A stretch of DNA of 17,864 bases from DATFWC01 sp045801465 (GCA_045801465.1 JBJMSU010000105.1:1-17864), one strand, 5' to 3'; shown: positions 1 to 7,915, counted from the first letter of the stretch. The notes: generated by a model not told the origin, from the letters alone. Numbers and translations are program-made.

Positions 1-246
1 GACCGCGAGCGCCTCGTCCCACTTGCCGTGGTAGACGGCGTCGTTCCAGTCCGGGATCAGGTTGCCCAGCGGACAGCCGGAGTGGCAGAACGGGATGCCG
101 CAGTCCATGCAGCGCGCGCCCTGGTCGCGCATGCCCTCCTCGGGCAGCGGCTCGATGTACTCCTTGAAGTCACGCACCCGCTGCTCGATCGGGCGCTTCT
201 GGTAGTTGACGCGGTGGATCCGCAGGAAGCCGCCGAGCTCACCCAT
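1..246 (-). CDS. gltD: Glutamate synthase small subunit GltD, N-terminal part (runs off the window)
   Basis: Only the first 82 codons lie in the window; the gene continues past position 1. GltD is the FAD/NADPH-binding small subunit that passes electrons from NADPH to the GltB subunit for the reductive transfer of glutamine amide nitrogen to 2-oxoglutarate. The visible part begins MGELGGFLRIHRVNYQKR and carries the cysteine pattern of the N-terminal 4Fe-4S binding region, Cys46, Cys49, Cys54 and Cys58 (CMDCGIPFCHSGCP). The ATG at 246-244 overlaps the end of gltB by 8 bp, and an AGGGGG ribosome-binding site lies inside the gltB 3' end about 10 nt upstream, so the two genes are probably translationally coupled. 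The family identity is very secure. The FAD and NADPH domains cannot be checked here. Confidence 0.95.
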   Translation of the reverse strand, partial: MGELGGFLRIHRVNYQKRPIEQRVRDFKEYIEPLPEEGMRDQGARCMDCGIPFCHSGCPLGNLIPDWNDAVYHGKWDEALAV

Positions 247-3200
247 GATCCGGCACCCCCTCGATCCCGTGGCCCGACTCCATCGGCGAGCCGCCGTCCG
301 GCGACAGCACCATTTCGCGCACCGAGCTCGCGTGCTTCTCCTCGCGCTCGGCGAGCACGCGCTTGTAGTCCTGCGGCATGACCTTGACCCAGGCGCGCTC
401 GTACAGACGCCAGTTGTCGAGCGCGTCCTTGGCCACCGGCGAGCCGGTGTGCTCGAGGTGCTCCGCGACCATCGCATGGATCTCCTCGAAGTCGTCGGCG
501 CTCGGCGTCTCCAGGTCGACGATGCCCATGTTGCAGCGCTCGTGGAACGTCCCCGGCTTGTCGAGCACGTAGGCGACGCCGCCCGACATGCCCGCCGCGA
601 AGTTGCGCCCGGTCTGTCCGAGCACGACCACGCGGCCGCCGGTCATGTACTCACAACCGTGGTCGCCGACGCCCTCGACGACGGCATGAACGCCGGAATT
701 GCGCACCGCAAAGCGCTCGCCGGCGAGACCGCGGAAGAACGCCTTGCCGGCCGTTGCGCCGTACAGCAGCGTGTTGCCGACCACCACGTTCTGCTCGGCC
801 TTGTAAGCGGCGTCCTTGGGCGGCCGCACCGTCAGCACACCGCCGGACATGCCCTTGCCCGTGTAGTCGTTGGCGTCGCCGAACAGCGTGATCGTCACAC
901 CGGGGGCGAGCCAGGCGCCGAAGCTCTGGCCGCCCGACCCGTGCGCGGTGATGTTGATCGTGTCCTCGGGCAGGCCCTCGGCGCCGTAGCGGCGCGCGAT
1001 CTCGCCGGACAGCAGGCCGCCGACGGTGCGCTGCGCGTTGACCACGCGCGTCTCGATGAACACGCGCTCGGCCCGTTCCAGGGCCGGCGCCGCCTGCTCG
1101 ATCAGCTTGTGGTCGAGGTGGTCGTCGAGCACCGGGTCCTGCGGACGCACGCGCCGGCGAGGGATGTCGGCCGACGCCGCCGGCGGCGCCAGCAGCTTCG
1201 TCAGATCGACGCCCTTGGCCTTCCAGTGATCGATCGCCTCGCGCGTCTGCAGCAGGTCGACACGGCCGATCAGGTCGTCGAACGTGCGGATGCCGAGCCG
1301 CGCCATGTACTGGCGCACCTCCTCGGCCAGCATGAAGAAGAAGTTGACGACGTGCTCGGGCTGGCCCCGGAACCGCTTGCGCAGCTCCTCATCCTGAGTC
1401 GCGATGCCGACCGGACAGGTGTTCAGGTGACAGGCGCGCATGTAGATACAGCCCATCGTGATCAGCGGCGCCGTCGAGAAGCCGAACTCCTCGGCGCCGA
1501 GCAAGGCGGCGATCACGACGTCGCGCCCGGTCTTCAGCTGTCCGTCCGTCTGCACCGTGATGCGATCGCGCAGCTTGTTCAGCACGAGCGTCTGCTGCGT
1601 CTCCGCGAGGCCGATCTCCCACGGCACGCCGGCGTGGTGGATCGACGAGACCGGCGAGGCGCCGGTGCCGCCGTCGTGGCCGGCGATGACGACGTGGTCG
1701 GAGTTCGCCTTCGCGACGCCCGCCGCGACCGTGCCGACGCCGACCTCGGACACGAGCTTGACCGAGATGCGGGCGCTCGGGTTGGAGCAGCGCAGGTCGA
1801 AGATCAGCTGCTTGAGGTCCTCGATCGAGTAGATGTCGTGGTGCGGCGGCGGCGAGATCAGGCCGACGCCCGGAGTGGAGTGGCGGATCTTGCCGATGTA
1901 GTCGTCGACCTTGTGACCGGGCAGCTGGCCGCCCTCGCCGGGCTTCGCGCCCTGGGCCATCTTGATCTGCAGCTCGTCGGCGTTGACGAGGTAGTGCGCG
2001 GTCACGCCGAAGCGCCCCGACGCCACCTGCTTGATCGCGGAGCGGCGGCGGTCGCCGTTCGGGTCCGGGGTAAAGCGGCGCGGGTCCTCGCCGCCCTCGC
2101 CGGTGTTCGACTTGCCGCCGATCCGGTTCATGGCGATCGCCAGCGTGGTATGCGCCTCGCGCGAGATCGAGCCGAACGACATCGCCCCGGTGGAGAAGCG
2201 CTTGACGATCTCCTTGGCGGGCTCGACCTCTTCGATCGGCACCGGCTTGCGCGCGTCCTCCTCCGCCGACTTGAGACGGAACAGGCCACGGATCGTGAGG
2301 AACTTGCGCGATTGCTCGTTCACGAGCTCGGCATAGGTCCGGTACTTGTCGAGCGAGTTGCCGCGCACGGCATGCTGCAGCGTGGCGACCGATTCGGGCG
2401 ACCAGGCATGCGCCTCGCCACGCACGCGGAACAGGTATTCGCCGCCCACTTCCAGCGCATGGCGCAATACCGGCGATTCGCCGAATGCGTCGCAGTGGCG
2501 GCGCGCGGTCTCTTCGGCGATCTCGTCGAGGCCGACGCCCTGGATCGTCGTCGCGGTGCCGAAGAAATACTGCTCGACGAAGTCCTTGCGCAGTCCCACG
2601 GCGTCGAAAATCTGCGCGCCGCAATAGGACTGGTAGGTGGAGATGCCCATCTTGGACATCACCTTGAGGATGCCTTTGTCGATCGATTTGATGTAGCGCT
2701 TGACCACTTCCTTATCGTCGATCTTCTCCGGGAACTCCTCCTTCATGGCGATCAGCGTTTCGAACGCCAGATACGGATTGATCGCTTCGGCGCCGTAGCC
2801 GGCCAGGCAGCAGAAGTGGTGCACCTCGCGCGCCTCGCCGGTCTCGACCACAAGGCCGACAGAGGTCCGTAACCCCTTGCGGATCAGGTGGTGGTGCACG
2901 GCGGCGGTGGCGAGCAGCGCCGGAATGGCGATGCGTTCGGGACCGGCTTGGCGGTCGGAGAGAATGATGATGTTGTAGCCGCCGTGCACGGCCGCCTCGG
3001 CGCGCTCGCACAGGCGCTCGAGCGCGCCCTTCATCCCGGCGGCGCCTTTCTCGGCCGGGTAGGTGAAGTCGAGCGTCTTGGTATCGAACTGCTCCTCCAT
3101 GTGGCCGATGGAGCGGATCTTCTCCAGATCCTCATTGGTGAGGATCGGCTGGCGCACTTCCAGGCGCTTGTGCCGCGACAGGCCTTCGAGATCGAACAGG

Positions 3201-4936
3201 TTCGGCCGCGGCCCGATGAAGGAGACGAGCGACATCACCAGCTCTTCGCGGATCGAGTCGATTGGCGGATTCGTGACCTGGGCGAAGTTCTGCTTGAAAT
3301 AGGTGTAGAGGAGCTTGGGCTTATCGGATAAAGCCGAGATCGGCGTGTCATTGCCCATGGAGCCGACCGCCTCCTGGCCGGTCGTGGCCATGGGCTCCAT
3401 CAGGATGCGCAGGTCTTCTTCCGTGTAGCCGAACGCCTGCTGGCGGTCGAGCAGCGAGACATTGGTACGGATCTCGCGCGGTTGTACGGCCTTGAGGTCC
3501 TCGAGCACGAGCTGCGTGCGCTTGAGCCATTTGCGGTAGGGATGCTGGCGCGCGAGCGTCGTCTTGATCTCCTCGTCGGAGATGATGCGGCCTTCCTCGA
3601 GATCGACCAGCAGCATCTTGCCCGGCTGCAGGCGCCATTTGCGGACGATCTTCTCCTCGGGAATCGGCAGCACGCCGGCTTCCGACGCCATGATGACGCG
3701 GTCGTCGTCGGTCACCAGCCAGCGCGCCGGCCGCAAGCCGTTGCGGTCGAGCGTCGCGCCGATCTGGCGTCCATCCGTGAAGGCGATCGCGGCGGGTCCG
3801 TCCCACGGCTCCATGAGAGCAGCGTGATATTCGTAAAACGCGCGCCGCTCCTCATCCATCAGCGGGTTGCCGGCCCAGGCTTCCGGGATGAGCATCATCG
3901 CCGCGTGGGCGAGCGAGTAGCCGCCCTGCACCAGGAATTCGAGTGCGTTGTCGAAGCAGGCGGTGTCCGACTGGCCCTCATAGGAGATGGGCCAGAGCTT
4001 GGAAATGTCGTTGCCGAACAGCTCGGAATCGACCGACGCCTGGCGCGCCGCCATCCAGTTCAAGTTGCCGCGCAGCGTGTTGATCTCGCCGTTGTGGCAG
4101 ACCATCCGATAGGGGTGCGCCAACGGCCAGCTCGGAAACGTGTTGGTCGAGAAGCGCTGGTGCACGAGGGCGAGCGCCGACTCGAATTCCGGATCGTGCA
4201 GGTCGGCGTAATACTTGCCGAGCTGGTCGGCCAGGAACATGCCCTTGTAGACGACGGTGCGGCACGACAGCGACACGACGTAATAGCCGGAGAGGTGCCG
4301 CTCGCGCTTGTTGTAGACGATGTTGGAGATGACCTTGCGCAGGATATAGAGCCGGCGCTCGAACTCGGTCTCGGAGGCGATTTCCTTCGGCCGCTCGATG
4401 AAGACCTGCATGTGCACCGGCTCGGTCGGCAGCACCATCTTGCCGAGCGAGGCGTTGTCGGTCGGCACCTCGCGCCAGCCGAGCAGGATCAATCCTTCGC
4501 TGGCGATGGTCTCGCGATAGATGTCGAGGATCACCTGCCGCCATTCGGGATCGCGCGGCATGAACACGTAGCCGATGCCGTAACGGCCGGGCGGCGGCAG
4601 GTCGATGCCGACTTCGGCGGCTTTCCGGGCGAAGAACTTGTGCGGGATCTGCACCAGGATGCCGGCGCCGTCACCGGCGCGCGGGTCGGCGCCGACGGCG
4701 CCGCGGTGCTCGAGATTGAGCACGAGCGCCAAGGCGTCCTCGACCAGCTGATGCGATTTCTTGTTCTTGATGTTGGCAATGAAGCCGACGCCGCACGAGT
4801 CCTTGTCGAGCGCAGGATCATAAAGTCCCTGGGCCGGGGGCAGGCCCGCGTCGAAGCGCGGCTCGGCGCGCCAATCCTTGACGACGGGTCGCAGCACGCG
4901 AGCGTTGCGCCGAACGCCTGTCTCTAGTGCGCTCAT
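239..4936 (-). CDS. gltB: Glutamate synthase (NADPH) large subunit GltB
   Basis: 1565 residues, full length for bacterial GltB. It makes glutamate from glutamine and 2-oxoglutarate in the cytoplasm (GS-GOGAT ammonium assimilation). The N-terminal class II glutamine amidotransferase domain should start at Cys48 (DKDSCGVGFIA), which in this family becomes the N-terminal nucleophile after a short propeptide is removed; residues 1-47 fit that propeptide. The FMN/2-oxoglutarate TIM-barrel domain lies at roughly 870-1240 and includes GAMSFGSISREAH and GGKSNTGEGGED. Cys1163, Cys1169 and Cys1174 (MGCIYMRACHLNTCPVG) are the expected 3Fe-4S ligands. The C-terminal Gly-rich beta-helix domain (GSGGQSFGAW, YTGKGMSGG) is present from about 1300. 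AGAGGA lies 6 nt before the ATG. gltD follows with an 8-bp overlap. No frameshift or missing catalytic residue was seen. Confidence 0.98.
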   Translation of the reverse strand: MSALETGVRRNARVLRPVVKDWRAEPRFDAGLPPAQGLYDPALDKDSCGVGFIANIKNKKSHQLVEDALALVLNLEHRGAVGADPRAGDGAGILVQIPHKFFARKAAEVGIDLPPPGRYGIGYVFMPRDPEWRQVILDIYRETIASEGLILLGWREVPTDNASLGKMVLPTEPVHMQVFIERPKEIASETEFERRLYILRKVISNIVYNKRERHLSGYYVVSLSCRTVVYKGMFLADQLGKYYADLHDPEFESALALVHQRFSTNTFPSWPLAHPYRMVCHNGEINTLRGNLNWMAARQASVDSELFGNDISKLWPISYEGQSDTACFDNALEFLVQGGYSLAHAAMMLIPEAWAGNPLMDEERRAFYEYHAALMEPWDGPAAIAFTDGRQIGATLDRNGLRPARWLVTDDDRVIMASEAGVLPIPEEKIVRKWRLQPGKMLLVDLEEGRIISDEEIKTTLARQHPYRKWLKRTQLVLEDLKAVQPREIRTNVSLLDRQQAFGYTEEDLRILMEPMATTGQEAVGSMGNDTPISALSDKPKLLYTYFKQNFAQVTNPPIDSIREELVMSLVSFIGPRPNLFDLEGLSRHKRLEVRQPILTNEDLEKIRSIGHMEEQFDTKTLDFTYPAEKGAAGMKGALERLCERAEAAVHGGYNIIILSDRQAGPERIAIPALLATAAVHHHLIRKGLRTSVGLVVETGEAREVHHFCCLAGYGAEAINPYLAFETLIAMKEEFPEKIDDKEVVKRYIKSIDKGILKVMSKMGISTYQSYCGAQIFDAVGLRKDFVEQYFFGTATTIQGVGLDEIAEETARRHCDAFGESPVLRHALEVGGEYLFRVRGEAHAWSPESVATLQHAVRGNSLDKYRTYAELVNEQSRKFLTIRGLFRLKSAEEDARKPVPIEEVEPAKEIVKRFSTGAMSFGSISREAHTTLAIAMNRIGGKSNTGEGGEDPRRFTPDPNGDRRRSAIKQVASGRFGVTAHYLVNADELQIKMAQGAKPGEGGQLPGHKVDDYIGKIRHSTPGVGLISPPPHHDIYSIEDLKQLIFDLRCSNPSARISVKLVSEVGVGTVAAGVAKANSDHVVIAGHDGGTGASPVSSIHHAGVPWEIGLAETQQTLVLNKLRDRITVQTDGQLKTGRDVVIAALLGAEEFGFSTAPLITMGCIYMRACHLNTCPVGIATQDEELRKRFRGQPEHVVNFFFMLAEEVRQYMARLGIRTFDDLIGRVDLLQTREAIDHWKAKGVDLTKLLAPPAASADIPRRRVRPQDPVLDDHLDHKLIEQAAPALERAERVFIETRVVNAQRTVGGLLSGEIARRYGAEGLPEDTINITAHGSGGQSFGAWLAPGVTITLFGDANDYTGKGMSGGVLTVRPPKDAAYKAEQNVVVGNTLLYGATAGKAFFRGLAGERFAVRNSGVHAVVEGVGDHGCEYMTGGRVVVLGQTGRNFAAGMSGGVAYVLDKPGTFHERCNMGIVDLETPSADDFEEIHAMVAEHLEHTGSPVAKDALDNWRLYERAWVKVMPQDYKRVLAEREEKHASSVREMVLSPDGGSPMESGHGIEGVPDHG

Positions 4937-5035
4937 CGTCGTCCTCTTCAGTCTCCCCGGCGGCCGGGATGTCGGCGTGCCGCCGAGATGCGCCAGCGCG
5001 GAGGCGCTGCGGCGCAGCTAAGTGTACGCAGGTCA

Positions 5036-5074
5036 GGCGGCCTTCGGCCGCGACGGCCCCTTCTGAAGGCCGCC
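5036..5074. repeat. Inverted repeat with 10-bp arms upstream of gltB
   Basis: GGCGGCCTTC at 5036-5045 is perfectly complementary to GAAGGCCGCC at 5065-5074, with a 19-nt GC-rich loop. No T-run follows on either strand, so it does not look like an intrinsic terminator. If gltB is transcribed from upstream of it, the structure would sit in the mRNA leader about 100 nt before the start codon. Confidence 0.5.
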
Positions 5075-5167
5075 ATCTTGGGCGCCCGTCATGACGAGGC
5101 ACCGATGTGGCGCGCCGCACCCGCCCGGCAGCTTGGCAGCCCGGGTCGCATACGGGTCGCCGAACTG

Positions 5168-5184
5168 GGACAGCAATACTGTCC
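5168..5184. promoter_or_regulatory. Dyad GGACAG-N5-CTGTCC, possible operator
   Basis: GGACAG (5168-5173) and CTGTCC (5179-5184) form a perfect 6-bp dyad around CAATA. On the minus strand TTGAAA (5196-5201) lies 17 bp before CAGTAT inside the dyad, so a gltB promoter could overlap it, although the -10 match is poor. The symmetry resembles the site of a dimeric regulator. I cannot assign the protein, and chance is possible. Confidence 0.35.
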
Positions 5185-5384
5185 TAATTAATGCCGCATT
5201 TCAAGCGCGCAACGTCCGGCCCTGCGCAAAAAGTCCCCGGCCAGCTTTCCATATGCTGCAGGCGCCTTCGCGTCGCCGCAACAGAGGATCATGGATCGGC
5301 GCTCCAACGCAATGCTATTGCTGCCAAACCAACGCTTCTGCTTGCAACTGTTTCCCTCACTCCGCCGACCGCACCAGGCCTTGC

Positions 5385-6437
5385 ATGAATTTTGCCAGTG
5401 ACAACACGGCCGGGATCGCACCTGCCGTTCTCGACGCCATCGTTAAAGCGAACCAAGGCTTCGCCCTCGGTTATGGGCGCGATGACCTGACCGAGCGGGT
5501 GGCGCGCCGGGTCGGCGAAATTTTCGAGCGCGAGGTGGCCGTATTCCTCGTCCCGACCGGGACGGCGGCGAATGCGCTGGCGCTCGCCCAGGTGTCGCCG
5601 CCCTGGGGTGCGGTGCTGTGCCATGCCGAGTCGCACATCATCACCGACGAATGCGCGGCTCCCGAATTCTTCGGCGGCGGCCTCAAGCTCATCGGCCTGC
5701 CCGGCGAGGCGGGAAAGATCGCCCTGCCGACGCTACGCGAGGCGCTCGAGCAGGGCCCCTGGGGCGGGCCTCACCACGTGACCGCGTCCGCCCTCTCGCT
5801 CAGCCAGGCGACCGAGGCCGGCACCATCTACCGTGGAGAGGAAATCCGCGCCCTGGCAGAGCTCGCGCATGAGCGCGGGCTCGCCGTGCATATGGACGGC
5901 GCGCGGTTCGCCAACGCTCTGGTGCGGATGAATGTGTCGCCGGCCGAGGCAACCTGGAAAGCCGGTGTCGACGTGCTCTCGCTGGGCGCCACCAAAGCCG
6001 GCGCGCTCGCCGCCGAGGCGGTGGTGTTCTTCGACCCCGCGCGCGCGGCTGGAATGCCCGAGCGGCGCAAACGTGGCGGTCATCTTGTCTCCAAGCACCG
6101 GTTCATCGCCGCCCAGTTCGAGGCCTTTTTCGCCGCAGATCTGTGGCTCGATCTGGCACGCCACGCCAACGACAAGGCCGACCAGCTGGCGGCGCGGCTG
6201 ACGGGCGCGGGATTGCCTCCGGTGTGGCCGGTCGAGGCCAACGAGATTTTCGTCGCTCTGCCGTGCGCGGTCGACGCGCACCTCAAGGCCGCGGGCGCAA
6301 GCTACTACGAGCGAAATTCGCACGGCCTGCCTGGGGGTGCAGTCGGCGGCGATGTAGTCCTCATCCGCCTGGTGACCTCGTTCGCCACCACGGACGAAGA
6401 CATCGCGCAATTTATCGCGGTCGCGACTGGGCGCTGA
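5385..6437 (+). CDS. Low-specificity L-threonine aldolase / beta-eliminating lyase family PLP enzyme
   Basis: 350 residues from the ATG at 5385, where family similarity begins (MNFASDNTAGIAP). The frame is open about 290 bp further upstream, but that part has no family character. Members are cytoplasmic fold-type I PLP enzymes that cleave L-threonine or L-allo-threonine to glycine and acetaldehyde. Visible features are the phosphate-binding TGTAAN (58-63), His84 in the position that usually stacks on PLP, Asp171 in HMDGARF, which contacts the pyridine nitrogen, and Lys204 in LGATKAG as the Schiff-base lysine. The LGATK form resembles Pseudomonas-type aldolases rather than E. coli LtaE. Length is normal. 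The ribosome-binding site is weak (AGG about 8 nt upstream). A related activity such as phenylserine aldolase is possible, so no gene symbol is given. Confidence 0.9.
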   Translation: MNFASDNTAGIAPAVLDAIVKANQGFALGYGRDDLTERVARRVGEIFEREVAVFLVPTGTAANALALAQVSPPWGAVLCHAESHIITDECAAPEFFGGGLKLIGLPGEAGKIALPTLREALEQGPWGGPHHVTASALSLSQATEAGTIYRGEEIRALAELAHERGLAVHMDGARFANALVRMNVSPAEATWKAGVDVLSLGATKAGALAAEAVVFFDPARAAGMPERRKRGGHLVSKHRFIAAQFEAFFAADLWLDLARHANDKADQLAARLTGAGLPPVWPVEANEIFVALPCAVDAHLKAAGASYYERNSHGLPGGAVGGDVVLIRLVTSFATTDEDIAQFIAVATGR

Positions 6438-6475
6438 GCCTGCACGCCCCAGCGCCGCCCTAATCATCGCTATGG

Positions 6476-6490
6476 TTAATCATGAGTTAA
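6476..6490 (+). promoter_or_regulatory. Perfect CtrA-type box TTAA-N7-TTAA
   Basis: TTAA at 6476-6479 and TTAA at 6487-6490 are separated by exactly 7 bases, with a G before the first half, matching the full CtrA recognition consensus of alphaproteobacteria. The site lies 66-80 nt upstream of the GTG start of the secreted-protein gene, a usual activation distance. TTAA is scarce in this GC-rich window and I found no second pair with this spacing. Binding is inferred. Confidence 0.55.
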
Positions 6491-6555
6491 GGGGAGGGCG
6501 CCGGAGGGCGCTCCACTGCCCGCGACTGGCTGAGCCTTGTGAAGAGGAGCGCATC

Positions 6556-7182
6556 GTGAACATTCGAGCGGTTGCCTTCTGCGTCGCCATGATGGCGGCG
6601 AGCCCGGCCCTGGCGCAGCCCTGGGGACCTTACGGGCCGCGTGGATATGCGCCGGCGGTCTCGGCATACGAGCTGCACGCGACGCTGCGCGCGCATGGAT
6701 TGCGGCCGATCACGCAGCCGGTGCTGTCGGGTTACTATCTCGTGGTGCGCGCCGTGGATGGCCACGGCGACGTCGTGCGTGTCCTCGTCAATGCGCGCTA
6801 CGGCAACATCGTCTCGATTGTGCCGCTGCCGCCGGCGCCGGTGGTGGGGGAGCGGTATTACCGGCCCTACGAGCCGTATCGGCCGTACCAGCCTTACCCG
6901 CGCTATGGCACGGTGCGGCCCGACCTCAAGAGCGAACCGCCACCGCTGGCCGGTGCGGCCCCGGGCCCCGCTGCCGTTCCCAATGCGCAGCAACCAGCTG
7001 CGATCGCGACCGCTCGCCCACCCCTGCCGCGTCCGCGTCCGGCCGTGCCGGCAACGACGGCTGTCGTCCACGCCGCACCCGAAAGCGCCGCGGCGGCCGC
7101 AGAGCCGGCCCCTGCGACCACCGGGTCGGTGCCGAGCACCCGTGGCGGATCACTATTCCCGCCGGCGGCGCCGCTGGAGTAA
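6556..7182 (+). CDS. Secreted Pro/Tyr-rich protein of unknown function
   Basis: 208 residues from the GTG at 6556, chosen because AGGAG lies at 6545-6549 and a clean Sec signal peptide starts there (MNIRAVAFCVAMMAASPALA, likely cleaved after Ala20). An in-frame ATG at 6472 would add 28 residues before the signal peptide and place the CtrA box inside the gene, so it is unlikely. Residues about 27-80 are a compact domain (ELHATLRAHGLRPITQPVL, then a beta-rich VVRAVDGHGDVVRVLVNA) that resembles the PepSY-like modules of many rhizobial secreted hypotheticals. A YRPY-type repeat follows, then a long Ala/Pro-rich tail containing TTGSVP. It is probably periplasmic or envelope-associated. No enzymatic motif was seen. 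It is a single-gene unit, convergent with hsp20. Confidence 0.8.
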   Translation: MNIRAVAFCVAMMAASPALAQPWGPYGPRGYAPAVSAYELHATLRAHGLRPITQPVLSGYYLVVRAVDGHGDVVRVLVNARYGNIVSIVPLPPAPVVGERYYRPYEPYRPYQPYPRYGTVRPDLKSEPPPLAGAAPGPAAVPNAQQPAAIATARPPLPRPRPAVPATTAVVHAAPESAAAAAEPAPATTGSVPSTRGGSLFPPAAPLE

Positions 7183-7186
7183 TGCA

Positions 7187-7217
7187 AAACAAAAGCGCCC
7201 CGGCAAGCCGGGGCGCT
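7187..7217 (-). terminator. Intrinsic terminator of hsp20
   Basis: AGCGCCCCGGC (7194-7204) and GCCGGGGCGCT (7207-7217) form an 11-bp GC-rich stem. On the minus strand the stem is followed by TTTTGTTTTG, a good U-tract, so it terminates the hsp20 transcript. On the plus strand no T-run follows, so it is at best a weak stop for the secreted-protein gene that converges here. Confidence 0.85.
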
Positions 7218-7232
7218 CTGCGTTGAAGATCG

Positions 7233-7703
7233 TTACGCGGCCTTCGCGGTCTTGGCGTCGATCACCTTGGCCGAGCCGCCGCCGATCGGAATCTGACGCG
7301 GCTTCATGGCTTCCGGGATCTCGCGCTTGAGGTCGAGGTGCAACAGCCCGTTCTGCAGGCTGGCGCCCGTGACCTGGACATGATCGGCGAGCTGGAAGCG
7401 GCGCTCGAACGCGCGCGCAGCGATGCCCTGGTAGAGCACCTCGCTGGCCTTATCACTGTCCTTGACCTGCTTCTCGCCGCGGATGGTCAGCGTGCTCTCC
7501 TTCACCTCGATCGACAGGTCGTTCTCGGTGAAGCCCGCGACCGCAACGGTGATGCGATAGGCGTTCTCGTCGGTACGTTCGATGTTGTAGGGCGGGTAGC
7601 TGGACGTGGTGGCGTCCAGGCCGCTCACCTGATCGAGCAGCGAGAACAGGCGGTCGAAACCAACGGTGGAACGATACAGGGGAGCAAGATCGAAAGTTCG
7701 CAT
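7233..7703 (-). CDS. Small heat-shock protein Hsp20 (IbpA-like, rhizobial class A type)
   Basis: 156 residues, an ATP-independent holdase that binds unfolding proteins as large oligomers in the cytoplasm. The N-terminus MRTFDLAPLYRSTVGFDRLF is typical of proteobacterial IbpA-type proteins. The alpha-crystallin domain runs from about 38 to 130, with PYNIERTDENAYRITVAVAGF and the hallmark ASLQNGLLHLDL (114-125), followed by the C-terminal IPI motif (138-140) used for oligomer contacts. The ATG at 7703-7701 is chosen over an in-frame ATG 19 codons upstream because a strong AAGGAGG site precedes it and homologues begin there. That site is sequestered in a ROSE-like hairpin, so synthesis is probably induced by heat at translation. 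A terminator follows. Rhizobia often carry several hsp20 genes, so no number is assigned. Confidence 0.95.
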   Translation of the reverse strand: MRTFDLAPLYRSTVGFDRLFSLLDQVSGLDATTSSYPPYNIERTDENAYRITVAVAGFTENDLSIEVKESTLTIRGEKQVKDSDKASEVLYQGIAARAFERRFQLADHVQVTGASLQNGLLHLDLKREIPEAMKPRQIPIGGGSAKVIDAKTAKAA

Positions 7704-7792
7704 GGCATATCCTCCTTGAGCGACATGCGTAGACTCCGCCCCAAAGGGGCCGGAGCCCATGGATCAAGCGCAGCCCGGCAGGGCCTGCGCGC
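7704..7792 (-). promoter_or_regulatory. ROSE-type RNA thermometer in the hsp20 leader
   Basis: The leader folds on paper into three hairpins. The 5' one pairs GCGCA with TGCGC and GCCC with GGGC (7768-7790). The middle one pairs GCCCC with GGGGC around TTT, extended by CTCC/GGAG (about 7732-7757). The 3' one (7705-7728) pairs GCATG with TATGC (including one G-U pair), and UCGCU with AGGA of the Shine-Dalgarno sequence around the loop CAAGG. The U(U/C)GCU:AGGA pairing, with a G opposite G, is the signature of ROSE elements (established knowledge), which block the ribosome site at low temperature and melt on heat shock. The assignment is by manual pairing, not a covariance-model hit. Confidence 0.8.
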
Positions 7793-7798
7793 AGTATT

Positions 7799-7827
7799 AT
7801 TTGGGAATGGCCGCCGCGGCGCGCAAG
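7799..7827 (-). promoter_or_regulatory. Possible RpoH (sigma-32) promoter of hsp20
   Basis: On the minus strand CTTGCG (7827-7822) is followed after 15 bp by TCCCAAAT (7806-7799), resembling CTTGAA / CCCCATNT. Transcription would start near 7792, exactly where the first leader hairpin begins, which is why this is listed. A sigma-70 reading using ATAATA at 7800-7795 as -10 is an alternative, but its -35 spacing is poor. Confidence 0.35.
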
Positions 7828-7915
7828 GGCCGAAAGTCCGTTGCGCGGCGAGCCGCCGGCCCTGCTATAAGACGCCGACAAAGCCGACCGGTTCTCCGCC
7901 GCGCCAAGACCTTCC

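Larger units (their letters stand above)
4937..5384. other. 448-bp non-coding region between divergent gltB and the aldolase gene
   Basis: No convincing coding sequence is present. Open frames here lack ribosome-binding sites and recognisable protein features, and the aldolase frame stays open upstream of its real start only by chance. The stretch holds a 10-bp-arm inverted repeat (5036-5074), a short perfect dyad (5168-5184) beside an AT-rich patch at 5185-5194, and must contain the promoters of both flanking genes. If gltB starts near the dyad, its leader would be over 200 nt long. I recognise no riboswitch class. Confidence 0.6.

Noticed and set aside
206..2872. 888-codon open frame on the plus strand antisense to gltB
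   Set aside because: It lies entirely over a full-length, well-conserved gltB, has low-complexity Arg/Leu/Asp/Val-rich composition and no family motif. Long antisense frames are expected opposite GC-rich genes with strong third-position bias.
3482..4927. 481-codon open frame on the plus strand antisense to the gltB 5' half
   Set aside because: Same explanation: a shadow of the conserved gltB sequence, with no start signal and no recognisable domain.
5091..5384. 98-codon N-terminal extension of the threonine aldolase
   Set aside because: The family N-terminus begins at MNFASDNTAG; the extension has no ribosome site, no targeting signal and crosses the intergenic dyad.
6430..6456. Terminator after the threonine aldolase gene
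   Set aside because: A 6-bp repeat (GGCGCT/AGCGCC) spans the stop codon but has a 15-nt loop and no T-run.
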